64,000 nt of DNA, taken from NCBI GenBank assembly GCA_050084515.1, contig CM114275.1, forward strand, positions 22,010,001 through 22,074,000, written 5' to 3'. The notes below the pieces were generated by a model that worked only from the letters and a program-made list of their open reading frames with translations, ran no database searches and was not told where the DNA came from. A program made the position numbers and the translations under genes. This document shows, piece after piece, positions 29,280 through 41,210 of this stretch (position 1 is its first letter; every line of letters starts with the position of its first letter). Source of the stretch: Blasia pusilla (lineage: Eukaryota; Marchantiophyta; Marchantiopsida; Blasiales).

Positions 29280-30207
29280 ATGAGCATATTGCAGCTTGAG
29301 CAGATGTTCAACATATCCCTGATATCCGTGTTTCGAACGAGATTGAAATAGAAATTAAAAAGAGCATCTAGATTCAAAGGAGGATGAAGGGGGTGGGATT
29401 AAACTATTTGGTTTGCAAGGGACCAGACTATGAACCATTGAGTAATGAATATTTGCATCTCTTCCCTTATTTGATCATGCGGAATTCAGTTTGTGAAATT
29501 TTGATTTTTTGATATTCATTGTATAAGTGCCTCATTTGAAGATCCTTTATAGGTTTTCTTTTTTTTTTTGCATTGATGGGCATTGTGGCTTAGATTTTTT
29601 AGATATCAAAGCCATATTTCCAAGTGGAAGAGGAGGTGGTGGCAGTATTCGTGGTATCATGAAGTGCAAGAACCAGAAACGCAATAGCCACAACATGGTA
29701 AAAAACATTCAACTCCACTAGATAGGTTAAATATCCCACTATTCCAAGGAGCCATTCATCTTCGTGTTGGAGGATTTTTTGTTTATCGGCATATATCACT
29801 TTACAAGAAATAAATGATTACCATTCCCTGTTTGCAATTGCAAGGATATGAAGGTTCTACATCACAAGCCATCCCACAGACAGAAAAATTCCCTCTTCCA
29901 TCTTGGTCTCAAAGTGGAATTTCTTTTTGGCTTCCTATGGTGATGCAATCACCATTACCCTACGGGAACCAACAAATGTGGCATGTAAATGCTCAACCTC
30001 AGCAAGCAAATGCTGATATATCTCAACAACCACCTTGGGTACGTGTGAACCTTTCACTTATGCACTAAACTATAAGAATATAATGTATGAGTTATTCTTA
30101 TATTATGCTACTTACATCCATGGTCTCTTGTAGGGCAGAGCATCATTCCCACATCCATCTCATCCACCAACGCATGTACAGACTACAGGCGTACGAGCAA
30201 GCGTAGA
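29280..30207 (+). pseudogene. CACTA-like transposon gene, upstream part
   Basis: Sequence after the copy A LTR shows no gene until about 29820, where an exon encodes a Gln/Pro-rich segment (IPQTEKFPLPSWSQSG, then NAQPQQANADISQQPPW). A GT-AG intron of 95 bp runs 30039-30133 (GTACGT ... CTTGTAG), and the next exon reads GRASFPHPSHPPTHVQTTG up to the chromovirus at 30208. Joining across that insertion continues the frame (VEDNRYPGFPSRTQS), so the chromovirus interrupted a coding exon. Assignment to CACTA rests on the downstream transposase-like segments and the terminal repeat at 54321; a host gene is possible. Confidence 0.5.
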
Positions 30208-31209
30208 TGTCGCGACCCTCATGACCAAACAAGTGCCAAGCGGAACATCGAAACATTAGCGGGCTCACGCTAAGATGGTTTGCGCGTTGGAGTTGTCTCA
30301 AAGAGGAGACAAGAGACGAGACGCGAGCGAGGAGTCGCGTTTCAGGTGTTATGGCTGCGACTGAGAAACCTGGACCAAACGCAGAATGAGACTTGAAAGA
30401 AGTCGAGTCTAGGAAGTGGGTTGCCAAAGGGAAGATCCGGATTTGGAACGCCACTAGCGTTTGAGAGTTTCCGACTGTATTTATGGCCATAACTTTTAGC
30501 ACCGAGATGCGTTTGGAACAAATAAGAGTGCGTTGGAAAGATTATGGAGAGCCAGTCCAAACGCATCAAAGATCGCTGCAAACGCATAAACACCGATCGA
30601 GATACAACCCGAAAACGACTGTAAGTAGAGTCGGGTTGAGGGCCACAATGAAGGGCCCGACCCTCTTTTCCCAAAGGGGAGGGGTTATTGGAGAACCCCA
30701 GAAGTACTAGTAAGGGGGAAGGTCTCCGAGAGTGCTTGGAACCCAAACCCCACTTTGGGCGCCGCGGGGCGGCTCAAGGGCATGGAACGGAATGCGAGTT
30801 TGGGCGTGGGTTGGAAAACCTGCACCAAGTCTATTGAGGCGATTTTAGACATCCCTCTTGGATTTCACACCGCGACTCAATTACTTGGGTCTCGGCTCGG
30901 AACTCACCCGAGGACCGTTGAACAGTTGGGATCGCTAGGCGCGCAAGGGCCGTTTCAGATCCCTGGACTAAGCAGGAAGTCTGTTCCAAGTCTTGAAGGA
31001 CTTGCCATGTTTTGGAAGCTAGGAACTAAGGAAGGTTGAGCTTGATGAGACGCCGAGTTGAGGACTCGGTGGGTTGGAACGCCGGTTGGCCCAAACCCGA
31101 CTAACGAGAGTGCGTGTTTGGGTGCAGATCGGCGATGAGTTCGTGACCTACTGAACGCACGCTTCCGCAACACTAAAGATTGACGTTCAAGGAGAGTAGG
31201 GACGCGACA
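30208..31209 (+). repeat. Chromovirus 5' LTR
   Basis: TGTCGCGACC...ACGCGACA, directly followed by the primer-binding site. Nearly identical to 36561-37561. Confidence 0.95.
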
Positions 31210-31211
31210 AG

Positions 31212-31223
31212 TGGTATTAGAGC
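31212..31223 (+). other. Primer-binding site (initiator tRNA-Met)
   Basis: TGGTATTAGAGC, two bases after the LTR, one base different from the usual plant site TGGTATCAGAGC. The same variant occurs at 1480-1491, so it is fixed in the family rather than a private mutation. Confidence 0.85.
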
Positions 31224-31352
31224 AAATCCTTGGTGAGCGAGAACTTGGGGTCGTGGGATCAGCCGGACACTTGGGAAATTTCAAGGTAGCGGCTAGACTC
31301 GGACGCTCGAGGAGAGACGCAAGAAACAAGGAGGAGATCTGAGTGAGTTGGC

Positions 31353-32230
31353 TTGGAAATGGCGATTGAGGGAGAACAACCCAAGAAGCGCCAAACCAAG
31401 CAACGTGAACCAAGAGAGGAACCAATGCCGGACCGTAAAGCTATAGAGGAGACGGAGACTCCCGAAGAGATGAACGCCAGTCGTGAGGACGTTCCGGAGG
31501 CGACTCCTTCCGCGGGGCCAGTGGGCCCAAACTCAGGGGAACGGACCGAGTCGAGCTAGACGTTGGACTTGTTGAAGGTGTTGGTGGAGCAGATGTCCCA
31601 GCAAAGCAAGCGGATTGCAGAGTTAGAGGCCACTCGAAACCCGGGTGCGGGCAAAAGCTCAGAAGACGAACCGCCACGCCATTCATCGGAGTGGGGCGCG
31701 CATGAAAGTGAAGGATTTTTACGGAATCGAATCAGCATTGCTCGAGGCGCAGAGGGTCGCGAGCAGACAAGGTGACGATAGCCATTACTTTCCTGAAGGA
31801 TCATGCTCTACAATGGTGGACAGCTCAACGAGAGGAATATCTGGGCGGCGAGTCACCTCTGAGTTGGGAGGAGTTCAAGGAGTTGATTGGGGATCGGTTC
31901 ACTCCGGAGTACCAAGGGTTGCGCGACACGGTGGAATGTGTTCGGATGCGGCAGAGTGGTTCCTTAAGCGCGTATGTGAGGGAGTTTAGTGCGAAACTGA
32001 CTTCTAGTAAAAGATGGATGAGCACACAAAGAAGGCTATCTTCCTTAGCGGACTCAGGCCGAGCGCTGAAAAGGCCCTTTACCGAATGCCAACGTTGCCA
32101 GAGACCTGCGCGGATCTCGTGAAGCTAGCGGAGCGGATTGGGGACGATGAGGTCCAAACCCAAAAACCCTTCGAGCCAAAAGGTTTTTCGAAGAAGTCGA
32201 AAAATAAGGAGACGTTCAAAAGAGGCTAGA
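31353..32230 (+). pseudogene. Chromovirus gag
   Basis: Starts with Met and a hydrophilic stretch (EGEQPKKRQTKQREPREEPM). A TAG at 31557-31559 interrupts it. The frame resumes with a short coiled coil (LLKVLVEQMSQQSKRIAELE). The retrotransposon gag core follows (ALQWWTAQREEYLGGE, SWEEFKELIGDRFTPEYQGL), after a probable small internal deletion, then a frameshift near 32010 into LSGLRPSAEKALYRMPTLPE and a basic tail. It forms the particle shell. Confidence 0.8.
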
Positions 32231-32280
32231 GTGGGGGTCAGCACAAACCAGGAGAGTCGTCTGCCCCGGCAGCAAAACGA

Positions 32281-32844
32281 GTGGAACTTCATGCAAAACC
32301 AAAAGGAGGACAACACTCAAAGTCAGGAAACGGCAAGGTCGTATGCTACAACTGTGGCGAACCTGGGCACCTGTCGAAAGGGTGTTCGAAACCGAAGGTT
32401 AGTAATGGGAGTATGATTGCGTTTGCTGCTAAGCATCTGTTGGCGGGCGATCTCGAGACGTCCCTTCAAGTCACCAAGAGGACGCACAATTTGGTGTATC
32501 TAAGATCCAAGATTGCTGATCGCGATGTGTTGTTGCTCGTGGATACAGGTGCTTCGCACTCCTTCCTAAGCCCAAGAATCGTGAAGGAACTGGGGCTGTC
32601 TACCTCCAAGGCGGACAAGCCCATTCGAGTGGGATTTGCAGGAGGCAAGTCTCATCGAACTTTGGATTTGGTCTTGGGTTTGATAGTAGGATGCCGGGTA
32701 TTCGAGTTGAAGGAGAATTTCACTGTGTGCGAAATGGATGGCATTGACGGAGTCTTGGGGAATACATTCCTAGATGCGTATGAGGTGGAGTTAAGACGTA
32801 GACCCTTGAGGTTGAGTGTCTTGCTAAAAGGCAAACGGTTATAG
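32281..32844 (+). pseudogene. Chromovirus zinc knuckle and protease
   Basis: Open for 187 residues. Intact zinc knuckle CYNCGEPGHLSKGC (32345-32386) and retropepsin with LLVDTGASHSFLSPRIVKEL; the catalytic DTGA is at 32542-32553, and the flap region is FELKENFTVCEMDGIDGVLG. It ends at TAG 32842, where the related copy (18869) has CAA, i.e. a single C-to-T change from CAG. The protease domain looks catalytically intact. Confidence 0.85.
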
Positions 32845-33804
32845 GTGCGGTTGGTCCGTGAGGTTCCAGCGAAAATAGAGTTACTGAACTCGATCACAAG
32901 AAGGAGCATAACTGAGTTGGAGGATGGATTTCTCTGCTTGATGAGACAAGTGGAGGAGGCTACAAGCAATATACGCAGAGATCATGACACTGCTTTGAAG
33001 GGAGTCCCAGAACCACTCCAAGAAGTGGTCAAGGAGTTTGAGGATGTCTTGACAAATGAGCTTCCGACTGAATTGCCGCCGCAAAGAGCCGTAGATCATA
33101 AGATAGAGATCATACCCGGTTCCCAACCGCCTTCAAAAGCACCATATAGGTTGAATAAGGAGGAACTTCTGGACTTGAAAAAGGAGTTAAGTGAGCTCTT
33201 GGAAAAGGGTTACATTAGGACTAGCAAGTCACCTTATGGAGCACATGTTCTCTTTGTAAAGAAGAAGGATGGAAAGATGAGGGTGTGTGTTGATTACCGT
33301 GCACTGAACAAAGTGACGGTTCGAAACAATTATCCTCTTCCGAGGATAGATGATCTCTTTGATAGGCTGGCAGGCACGAGATATTTCAGTAGGATTGACT
33401 TGAAGTCAGGATATTACCAGATTCGGATTTCCGAAGTAGATGTGGAGAAGACTACGTGCAGGACGAGATACGGTTCCTTTGAGTTTGTAGTGATGCCTTT
33501 CGGTCTATGTAACGCGCCTCCAACGTTCACCACATTGATGAACTCCATTTTTCACAAGGAAATGGATGAGTATGTTATCATCTATATAGATGATATACTT
33601 ATCTATTCGAAGTCACTAGAGGAGCACGTTCGACATGTGAGAGCGGTCTTGTCTAAGCTAAGGGCAAATCACCAGATGCACGAATGTAGAGAAGAGGTCG
33701 GTTTGAGAAAGATCAAATTCTTAGGCACGTGGTCGGTCAGATGGCGTCACCCGGACATGGAAAAGGTAAAGGCGATTTCGAGTGGGAACCCCCATCCACT
33801 GTAA
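32845..33804 (+). pseudogene. Chromovirus reverse transcriptase
   Basis: 319-residue open frame: linker helix, [80 protein letters not shown] and YIIYIDDILIYSKSLEEHVR-type active site with YIDD at 33583-33594. Near 33700-33800 small deletions shift the frame into the thumb, which continues from 33805 (MRRFIGAVQFYRTYVKNFSG). All palm-domain catalytic aspartates are present. Confidence 0.9.
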
Positions 33805-34400
33805 AGGGGATGAGGAGGTTCATAGGTGCGGTGCAATTTTATCGTACTTATGTGAAAAACTTTTCGGGAATTGTGAGACCTCTCACGGATTGGACGGCAA
33901 AGTTTGCCAACACGACTTGGACCCAGGAAGTTAATGAGGCATTCAACCGAGTGAAGCAGATTCTATCGCAGAACGATGTTGAAGTCGCCGGAGTTTGACA
34001 AACCGTTCGAAGTGCATACCGATGCTAGTGATTTCGCAGTTGCAGGAATGTTGGTGCAAGAAGGGAGACCGGTGGCATATGAGAGCAAGAAGCTTAGCTA
34101 TACTGAAAGGAGATGGCCGACTCACAAGAAAGAGTTGTTCGCGGTGGTACATTGCTTGAGGAAGTGGCGGCATTATCTAGGGCTCCACAGGACTCGAGTA
34201 TTCACCGATAATATATCACTCAAGTATTTTGAGACCCAGGATCGAGTGACACCGAAACAATTGTGATGGCATGATACCTTGGCGCTGATGGATGTTGAGT
34301 TGATTCGTAAGCCAGGTAAAGATAATGTGATTCCAGATGCGTTAAGTCGCAAGGAGGAACACATGCCATCGACGACACAGGTCTTGAGAGCAATGTTCCC
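33805..34400 (+). pseudogene. Chromovirus thumb/RNase H
   Basis: FNRVKQILSQ is followed by a small indel at about 33972, then EVHTDASDFAVAGMLVQEG, SYTERRWPTHKKELFAVVHC and VFTDNISLKYFETQDRVTPK. A TGA at 34264-34266 sits where the sister copy has CGA. The frame then continues LALMDVELIRKPGKDNVIPD. The D-E-D active-site set of RNase H is recognisable. Confidence 0.85.
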
Positions 34401-35445
34401 TAAGGAAACAGATCTGGAAAGAAGGATTCGTGAAGGATATATGAAGGATGCTCACGCAAGGGAGTACCTGAGGAAGTTGAAGCAGGGTGAGAAGGTGGCC
34501 GACATAAGCTTGAGGCACGGTTTACTAAGGTTCAAACAGAGTAGGATCTATGTAGGGCAAAGCAGGATGCGAACCAAGGTGTTAGCGGAGTGTCACGACG
34601 GACCCTTGGCAGGACATAAAGGAGAGAAATCTACGCTAGTTGTTCTGTCGAAGCGGTTCTTTTGGCCCAACATGAAGGAGGATGTTGCTCAATATGTGAA
34701 GACCTGTGTGACCTGCCAAGCGAATAGAGTCTCTAATGATAAGAAACAGGGCTTCTTTGCATCCCTTGCTGATCCTGAATGACCCTTGCAAAGTGTGAGT
34801 ATGGATTTCATCACGAGTCTTCCGGAATCTGGGGGATACAACGCTATACTTGTGATTGTTGATCGGTTTAGCAAGTTGGCGAGATTCGTGCCGACGGTGG
34901 ATTCCGCAACGGCGTATACGACGGCGCAACTATTCCTCGATAGCTGGTGGCGTGCTCATGGTTTGCCAAGGAGCATTGTTTCAAATCGGGATCCAAAGTT
35001 TACCAAAGTGCTTTCGAAGCACTTGTTGAAGGTTTAAGACCAAGCTGAGTTTCAAGATCTGACTTTCCACCCCTGACGGATGGACGGATGAAAAGGTAAA
35101 CTCTATCGTGAATCAAGATTTTAAGGAATTATGTCGTCTTTGATCAACGCGATTGGGTCAAGTGGTGAGCATGGCGGAATATCGCTACAACTCGACCAAG
35201 CATTTTGCAGAATCGAGAATCTCCGTTTCCTGGCAAATGGACGAGAGCCGAAGGGCCTCTTGATCTAGCCCTTTCAAGGGTACTACATTGGCACGAACAC
35301 GACAAGCGACGACAGAAGGTTTGTTGATAGAGATGCGAGAACGGGAAGAGCGCACGAGGCGAAGTCTTGCAAAGACTCAAATGAGGTACGTTAAGCATGC
35401 TAACAAGAGTCGGCGCCAAGTACGATTCCAAGTTGGAGAACAAGT
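34401..35445 (+). pseudogene. Chromovirus integrase
   Basis: Zinc domain CHDGPLAGHKGEKS, KRFFWPNMKEDVAQYVKTC and CQANR (34588-34730), then a TGA at 34780. The core has SMDFITSLPESGGYNAILVI, but the second catalytic block reads SNRDPKF: the Asp expected there (SDRDPKF in the 20190 copy) is Asn (codon AAT, 34984-34986), a G-to-A change. From 35000 to 35300 several 1-2 base indels destroy the frame, so it could not integrate on its own. Confidence 0.85.
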
Positions 35446-35946
35446 GTGGTTGAGTGTAAAGAATCTCACTCTTCCGAAAGAGTTGTCGTGGTATGTCCGC
35501 CAAGTATCTTTGGACCGTATGTGATTGTGGCAAACCCGTTTGAGGATGTGTATACGTTGAGGCTGCCGGACAAGTTCAAGATCCACCCAACCTTTCATGT
35601 GTCATTGTTGAAGAAATATCTTCAAGATAATGGACGTTTCGTGCGGAGACAGGTGGTGAGACCGCACCCGGTCATCGTAAATGAAGAGCCGGAGTTTGAG
35701 GTGGAGACCATCTTACGTTCGAGACGTCGGGCCAACAAGTATGAATACTTGGTAAAATGGAAGGGCTACCATGTGAAGGAGGCGACTTGGATTATGGAGG
35801 CGGATTTGGAACATGCGCAAGAGTTGTTGCGTGACTTCAAGCTTAACACAAGCGAAGCACATACGTTAGTACGAGGAGAAGCTAGAGACATGACTTGTAA
35901 CCAGTGGAATCTTGGGCCGAAGGCCGTTGTAACTAGAATATGCTAG
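35446..35946 (+). pseudogene. Integrase tail and chromodomain
   Basis: Open frame with GPYVIVANPFEDVYTLRLPD, FKIHPTFHVSLLKKYLQDN and a chromodomain from about 35698 to 35845: EVETILRSRRRANKYEYLVK, WKGYHVKEATWIMEADLEHA. The three aromatic cage positions are kept. It is directly fused to the integrase tail, without the stop seen in the copy at 21717. Confidence 0.85.
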
Positions 35947-36560
35947 TGTTGCAATAAAGGAGTGTATGGATTTGGAGATTCAATACCAGTGTTGATTGCA
36001 ATTTGTATGTGGTAGTGCATGGCTATGAGTCGTTCATCATAGGCTTAGAATGTACGACAAGAGGATAGACAAGGAGTATTTGAGGTGAGAGCTCGTATGT
36101 GGATAAGCACCTAGAACAGGACTTTATGTTGGATTACACTCGGGCTCACCCTAGCGTCGGCGGGGCAGATGAAGTATGTCTTGGGGCTTGGGGTGATCTT
36201 ACTTGTGGCCAAATAAGTAAACTTAGTGACGCGCCTAAGTCGAATACAAGAGCGACCCAATAGTAGTACGATTTGTGGACCAGGTAAACAGGTGTGATGT
36301 TTACAGTAATGAGTCAAAAGAGTCTAAGGTTGCACACTTAGTTAGCTTATTTGATAGGTTAGTTCCTTGGAACTAGTCCAGGCTTATCAAAGAGGAGAGG
36401 CTAATAATTCTAAGTGGGGCAAAGCGACAACTAGAGACTAAGAGGAATTTCGGGTTAGCCACCAGAATGCAATTCAATGTCAAGGGGTAGGCTGCCTGGG
36501 AGACTTGACATAATAAAAGTTTGCATTGATGAGGGCATCAACCTCTAAAAGAGGGGTGAG
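35947..36560 (+). other. Chromovirus 3' untranslated tail and polypurine tract
   Basis: Non-coding. It ends in AAAAGAGGGGTGAG (36547-36560) immediately before the 3' LTR. Almost identical to 1-475 over its last 475 bases. Confidence 0.85.
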
Positions 36561-37561
36561 TGTCGCGACCCTCATGACCAAACAAGTGCCAAGCGGAACA
36601 TCGGAACATTAGCGGGCTCACGCTAAGATGGTTTGCGCGTTGGAGTTGTCTCAAAGAGGAGACAAGAGAGACGAGACGCGAGCGAGGAGTCGCGTTTCAG
36701 GTGTTATGGTTGTGACTGAGAAACCTGGACCAAACGCAGAATGAGACTTGAAAGAAGTCGAGTCTAGGAAGTGGGTTGCCAAAGGGAAGATCCGGATTTG
36801 GAACGCCACTAGCGTTTGAGAGTTTCCGACTGTATTTATGGTCATAACTTTTAGCGCCCAGATGCGTTTGGAACAAATAAGAGTGCGTTGGAAAGATTAT
36901 GGAGAGCCAGTCCAAACGCATCAAAGATCGCTGCAAACGCATAAACACCGATTGAGATACAACCCGAAAATGACTGTAAGTAGAGTCGGGTTGAGGGCCA
37001 CAATGAAGGGCCCGACCCTCTTTTCCCAAAGGGGAGGGGTTATTGGAGAACCCCAGAAGTACTAGTAAGGGGGAAGGTCTCCGAGAGTGCTTGGAACCCA
37101 AACCCCACTTTGGGCGCATGGGCGCTCAAGGGCATGGAACGGAACGCGAGTTTGGGCGTGGGTTGGAAAACCTGCACCAAGTCTATTGAGGCGATTTTAG
37201 ACATCCCTCTTGGATTTCACACCGCGACTCAATTACTTGGGTCTCGGATCGGAACTCACCCAAGGACCGTTGAACAGTTGGGATCGCTAGGCGCGCAAGG
37301 GCCGTTTCAGATCCCTGGACTAAGCAGGAAGTCTGTTCCAAGTCTTGAAGGACTTGCCATGTTTTGGAAGCTAGGAACTAAGGAAGGTTGAGCTTGATGA
37401 GACGCCGAGTTGAGGACTCGGTGGGTTGGAACGCCGGTTGGCCCAAACCCGACTAACGAGAGTGCGTGTTTGGGTGCAGATCGGCGATGAGTTCGTGACC
37501 TACTGAACGCACGCTTCCGCAACACTAAAGATTGACGTTCAAGGAGAGTAGGGCCGCGACA
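36561..37561 (+). repeat. Chromovirus 3' LTR
   Basis: TGTCGCGACC...CCGCGACA. The following five bases GTAGA repeat the five before the 5' LTR. Confidence 0.95.
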
Positions 37562-37566
37562 GTAGA

Positions 37567-38911
37567 GGACAATAGGTATCCAGGGTTTCCTAGTAGAACA
37601 CAGTCTTGTACTACGCCAAGTCCTACATTGTATTACCTGCAACCATCCCTAGTGATACTTTTGCAGGTAATACAATGTAATAGCTATGGGTTCTTAGAGT
37701 TCCAATATGGTACATTTTGTTCGTTATAAACCTGAATTAGCAAGTACTTATCTAACTTATGATTTTTTCCTCCAGAATCCAATGACAAGAGGAGCAAGGT
37801 GAAATAGGACCAAGTGTAACTTGTGGGCACGAGATGTATCTACTTGTAAGGAGAGAAATCTCAAGCCTAGGTGTGAGCTGATGCCCAATGACCATCGTTC
37901 TACGAAGGTTCCACGTAATGAACCTTGGTTGAATGAGTTAAAGGTATGGTCAATGAGATACTTGGACTTGTCTTGCATCGAGCTTAGTAACCAGAATGCC
38001 ATACGTATGGCAGATGTACAAAATCATGTCCTTGAGGCGTACACCTACGTTGGTGCACCCTGTCTCTCTCTTGAGTTCTTAAGAAAGAAGATAGCTCAAT
38101 TGTTGTAGACAGAGCGGTCTAATTTCAAGAATTATTTTATCAACCATGGGGCTTACCGTGGTGTCTCACCCCATCCACACATAAATGAGGATTTATGGGG
38201 AAGATGGGTTGATTATTGGCTTTTTGAGGAGGGTAAAGTGACAGCTGAAAAGATAGTTTGAGCAAGGTCCAAGGTCCAGACTTTAAATCATTCAGGCTGC
38301 GGAGGTCTAGATGGACTTGATGTAAGTTTCCTTTGCATTCTCTTATTATACAAATGAACTTTTGATTGTTGATTTCTTTATACCTACCCGTAGAGAGAAT
38401 ATTTGGTCAATTGTTTCTTGGTATGGATCCTAACAATACTTTGGGATGTTGTATTATGTGTAGGGCCCAAAATCAGTGACTGTTGCATGTGTGACAGAAG
38501 GAGTAGAGCGTGAATCCATCCCCTTACATTGAACTTTTACAAATATGAGCTCATCGGTAAAATTTAATTCCTAAACTTCTTTTTGCTCAAAGTTATTGTG
38601 CTGGTATAAACTATCCCTTTACTGTTGCTAGTTTGATATCTGAATGTTGAATTCAAATTATTTTTTTGGGCATGTGAAGAGTGTGGAGTCTAGAGTGACT
38701 ATCCAATTGGGGGAAGTGGAGAGAAAATGGAGCACCAACTTGGATGTGGTGAAGGTGCAGATGGAGCAATAAAATAAAACATGAGGGAAGCTTATGTCCA
38801 TGAAGTCAAAGTTAGCAGGGCAAGATTAGCCATTTTCTTCTTCATCATTATACGTTGTTCCAACTCCTGCCCCTAAATCTAGTCCTACTTCCAATACAAA
38901 CTCAGTTTCTG
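37567..38911 (+). pseudogene. CACTA-like (Ptta/En-Spm type) gene, middle exons
   Basis: Continues the exon cut by the chromovirus (EDNRYPGFPSRTQSCTTPSP). After an intron comes an exon with WARDVSTCKERNLKPRCELM, NEPWLNELKVWSMRYLDLSC and AYTYVGAPCLSLEFLRKKIA (37821-38108), a TAG at 38106-38108, and HINEDLWGRWVDYWLFEEGK, AEKIV-ARSKVQTLNHSGCGG, ending at a GTAAGT donor (38319). The 'W--WVDYW------AEK--RARSK------G' pattern resembles the plant Ptta/En-Spm transposase-associated family. A further exon (about 38680-38911) has VTIQLGEVERKWSTNLDVVK and a Pro/Ser-rich end at GTATGT. Confidence 0.5.
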
Positions 38912-39032
38912 GTATGTTGGCATTCCGCTGTATTCTCTTATATTTTAGAAATTATTCTATAGTTGAAATTATTATATTGATCTAAGGTTTTTAGTAAAGC
39001 CTTTCATATATGCCTTTTTTTGGTAAGAAATA

Positions 39033-39454
39033 TGTGAGAAAATAGAATGTGATGCAAATTACTGAAATCTATTACAAATCTTGGAGATACAAAGTGGCCT
39101 AGTCCATCCGTGCGCTCACACAAGAGCTTCCATGGAACTTGAACACGGAGATAACTCGACATACGAGAATGTGTTATTGTTGCGGCTCCCGACTATTTCA
39201 TTACTCAGGAAACTAGGGTTTTTTAACTCTTTTTCTTTATTTCTATTAATAAAAAATTTTTGCATTAGGGTGCCCTGCACCCTGATGCAATATAGGTTTA
39301 GATAATCCTAGTAATGCTACTCCATAAACCACCTACGTCATATTACTATGACTCCTTCGACGTCTAAGTCGGAACCATCAATCTAGGCTTCTCCTCATAC
39401 AAGGGGGCCGATCAGATTAATCGAGCTAAGAGAAGTGGATGTTGAGAATCCAAC
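39033..39454 (-). repeat. Copia 3' LTR
   Basis: Shares with 51433-51831 the segments 'ttggagatacaaagtggcct', 'gtgcgctcacacaagagctt' and 'actccataaaccacctacgt'. The two differ by an indel-rich middle, so the insertion is old. On the minus strand it is preceded by a purine run (complement of 39453-39470). Confidence 0.9.
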
Positions 39455-39606
39455 CCCTCCCCCCCCCCCTTCAATATCCACTCTCATATGGACTATTGTC
39501 TTGGACCGATGCCAAGATCCTTCACATGTCGTTGAAGTTGATCTCCGCTCAAAGCTTTCATGAAGATGTCAGCACGGTTATCCTCTGTTGGAAAATAGAC
39601 TAACTT
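39455..39606 (-). pseudogene. C-terminal end of copia RNase H, separated piece
   Basis: Minus-strand reading gives LVYFPTEDNRADIFMKALSG, DQLQRHVKDLGIGPRQ and a stop, the usual copia pol C-terminus. Its continuation is at 47649: with one AACTT removed, EVLK joins LVYFPTE in frame. This proves the gypsy between them inserted into the copia. Confidence 0.9.
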
Positions 39607-40087
39607 GTCACATTTGAGTAGCCGATAGGCTGAGATCTATCGTGGATAGGGCATAGGAGCTAGCGGACTGTCTTGAGTGTAACTTTGTCCCGCAGTGTCA
39701 GATGATGTTGAGGATAAGTCCGTTGGGTGTTACGAACATCGTTTCTGACAACTTTCCTCTTGAGATCTTTCACATCCGCATGACTTGTTGAGCAGATCAC
39801 CCGCCCCTAGTAACATGTTCGTGTAGGTAACCAAGAGGATAGCTATTTTTAGGAAAAGAGCCTTTTGGCTCTTCCCAACTCTATATAAGGGAGGAAGATG
39901 GCTTTCCCAAGCCATCTTTCTCATGTTGGGCCGTTGGAGCACCTCTCTTGTATGTGTGTGAGATAGGACCAGGGTGCTAGCATCTAGATTCCTTGATAGT
40001 GCAGGGTGGACGAGGCTCGATATGCCGATGTAGATTGAGGAGTGGAGTTTTAGGTCGGGTGTGCCATTTTTACTACTCTTTATTTTT
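39607..40087 (+). repeat. Partial 5' LTR, copy B
   Basis: Starts GTCACATTTGAGTAGCCGAT right after the target-site duplication and matches the 46969-47450 part of the 3' LTR, including TATATAAG at about 39882 and the AAGATGGCTT stem-loop. The terminal unit found at the end of the 3' LTR (47453-47648) is absent here. Confidence 0.8.
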
Positions 40088-41210
40088 ACATGAGAAAGAT
40101 ATCAAGGGATGGGGGAAATTCATTGTTTGCAGGTAGGCAAGCGAGTTGCCTCGGTCAGGAGTCCCTCGAGACGCATGTGGTACGGGAGTTGGTCATTTTT
40201 TTGTTCAGAAGGCCGTGGGCAGAAGCGCTATCCAATTTTTTGTAGATTTCGCAGATGCAGATTGTCGAGACATAGCACTTGAGTGTAGCGTGGCATGTAG
40301 CGGCGTTTAAGGCCCATAGGGATGTGGGCCAAGGGCCTAGTTCCTTTTTTTCCCCCCTACGTAGTGAACGTAGTTACGTCGTTTGGAGCGCCGTGGTCGA
40401 TACCTTTTGGATGTGGTTGGTCATAAGATGTAGTTGGGAGGGATGAACGTGGTTGATATGGTTGACGTGGTTGGAGGCACCATCGACATGGTAGACAGGG
40501 TACGTAGTGGGCAGCTAGATGTGGTACGGAGCAGACTTGGTAGAAGCAGATGAGGTAGGGACTAGGGTGGATGTTGTAGGGCAACGTGGTAGAGACGCGG
40601 ATGACGGGATAGACGGGCTGACATGGTTGAGTTCGGCCAGGGTTTAGTTTGGCAAGGATTCTAATGGAGACATACATACCGATGTTGACGGGAGGTTTGA
40701 CGTGTTGGTTGAGGAGGGTGTCGTGTTGCGGAGGTTGTCATATCACATGGAGGAGTGGGTGTTGACGGTGCCGTAGGTTGGAGGGCATGATCAGGTTACC
40801 CATTCGAGTCCCTTTTCCCGCACTTATCTTATGTGATTGAGAGTGTTGGATGTGGGATAGTTGTTGGGGCTAGATGGGTGTAGCAATGGTGACAAGTGTA
40901 GTCTCCATACATGTGTAGCATGTATGTGGATATACGGCCGTTGCCGAGTAGGGGTCATGTGTATGACTCGAGAGAGTATGTCGTTTAGGTGAGTTAGTTG
41001 GGAGGCTCATGGTGAGCCCCAGTGTTGAGTGTGCGTGAGGTCGGGCGTGTCATCACAAGATTACCATTAGCATCGGTGAGCTAGTGAGGAGTGTGGGAGA
41101 CTCTTGGTGAGTTTGAGCGCTTGAGCGGATGAGATAGGGTTGTCATCACGGTATTCTTCCCAGGTTCGGAAGAACGGGGTAGTACGAGCAGTAGTAGTGG
41201 TGTGACATAA
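40088..41210 (+). other. Leader region, copy B
   Basis: No convincing gene. No clear primer-binding site was seen after the LTR. From about 40366 it aligns with copy A 11692 onwards, with recurrent 'acgtggt' phrases ('gacgtggttg', 'gatgtggtacggagc'). Confidence 0.6.

Larger units (their letters stand above)
30208..37561 (+). mobile_element. Nearly complete chromovirus (Ty3/gypsy) with TSD GTAGA
   Basis: 7354 bp with two full LTRs (1002 and 1001 bp), primer site, gag, zinc knuckle, protease, RT, RNase H, integrase, chromodomain and polypurine tract. Target-site duplication GTAGA at 30203-30207 and 37562-37566. By eye the two LTRs differ at about a dozen to fifteen positions, including a 2-base indel and a short rearranged stretch near 30762/37117, so it is the youngest complete element in the window. 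Coding capacity is nonetheless broken by a handful of stops and frameshifts. Confidence 0.95.

Noticed and set aside
30143-31039. Frames within the LTRs (also 513-855, 36651-37391)
   Set aside because: They recur because the LTR is repeated, differ in frame between copies, and LTRs are not expected to code.
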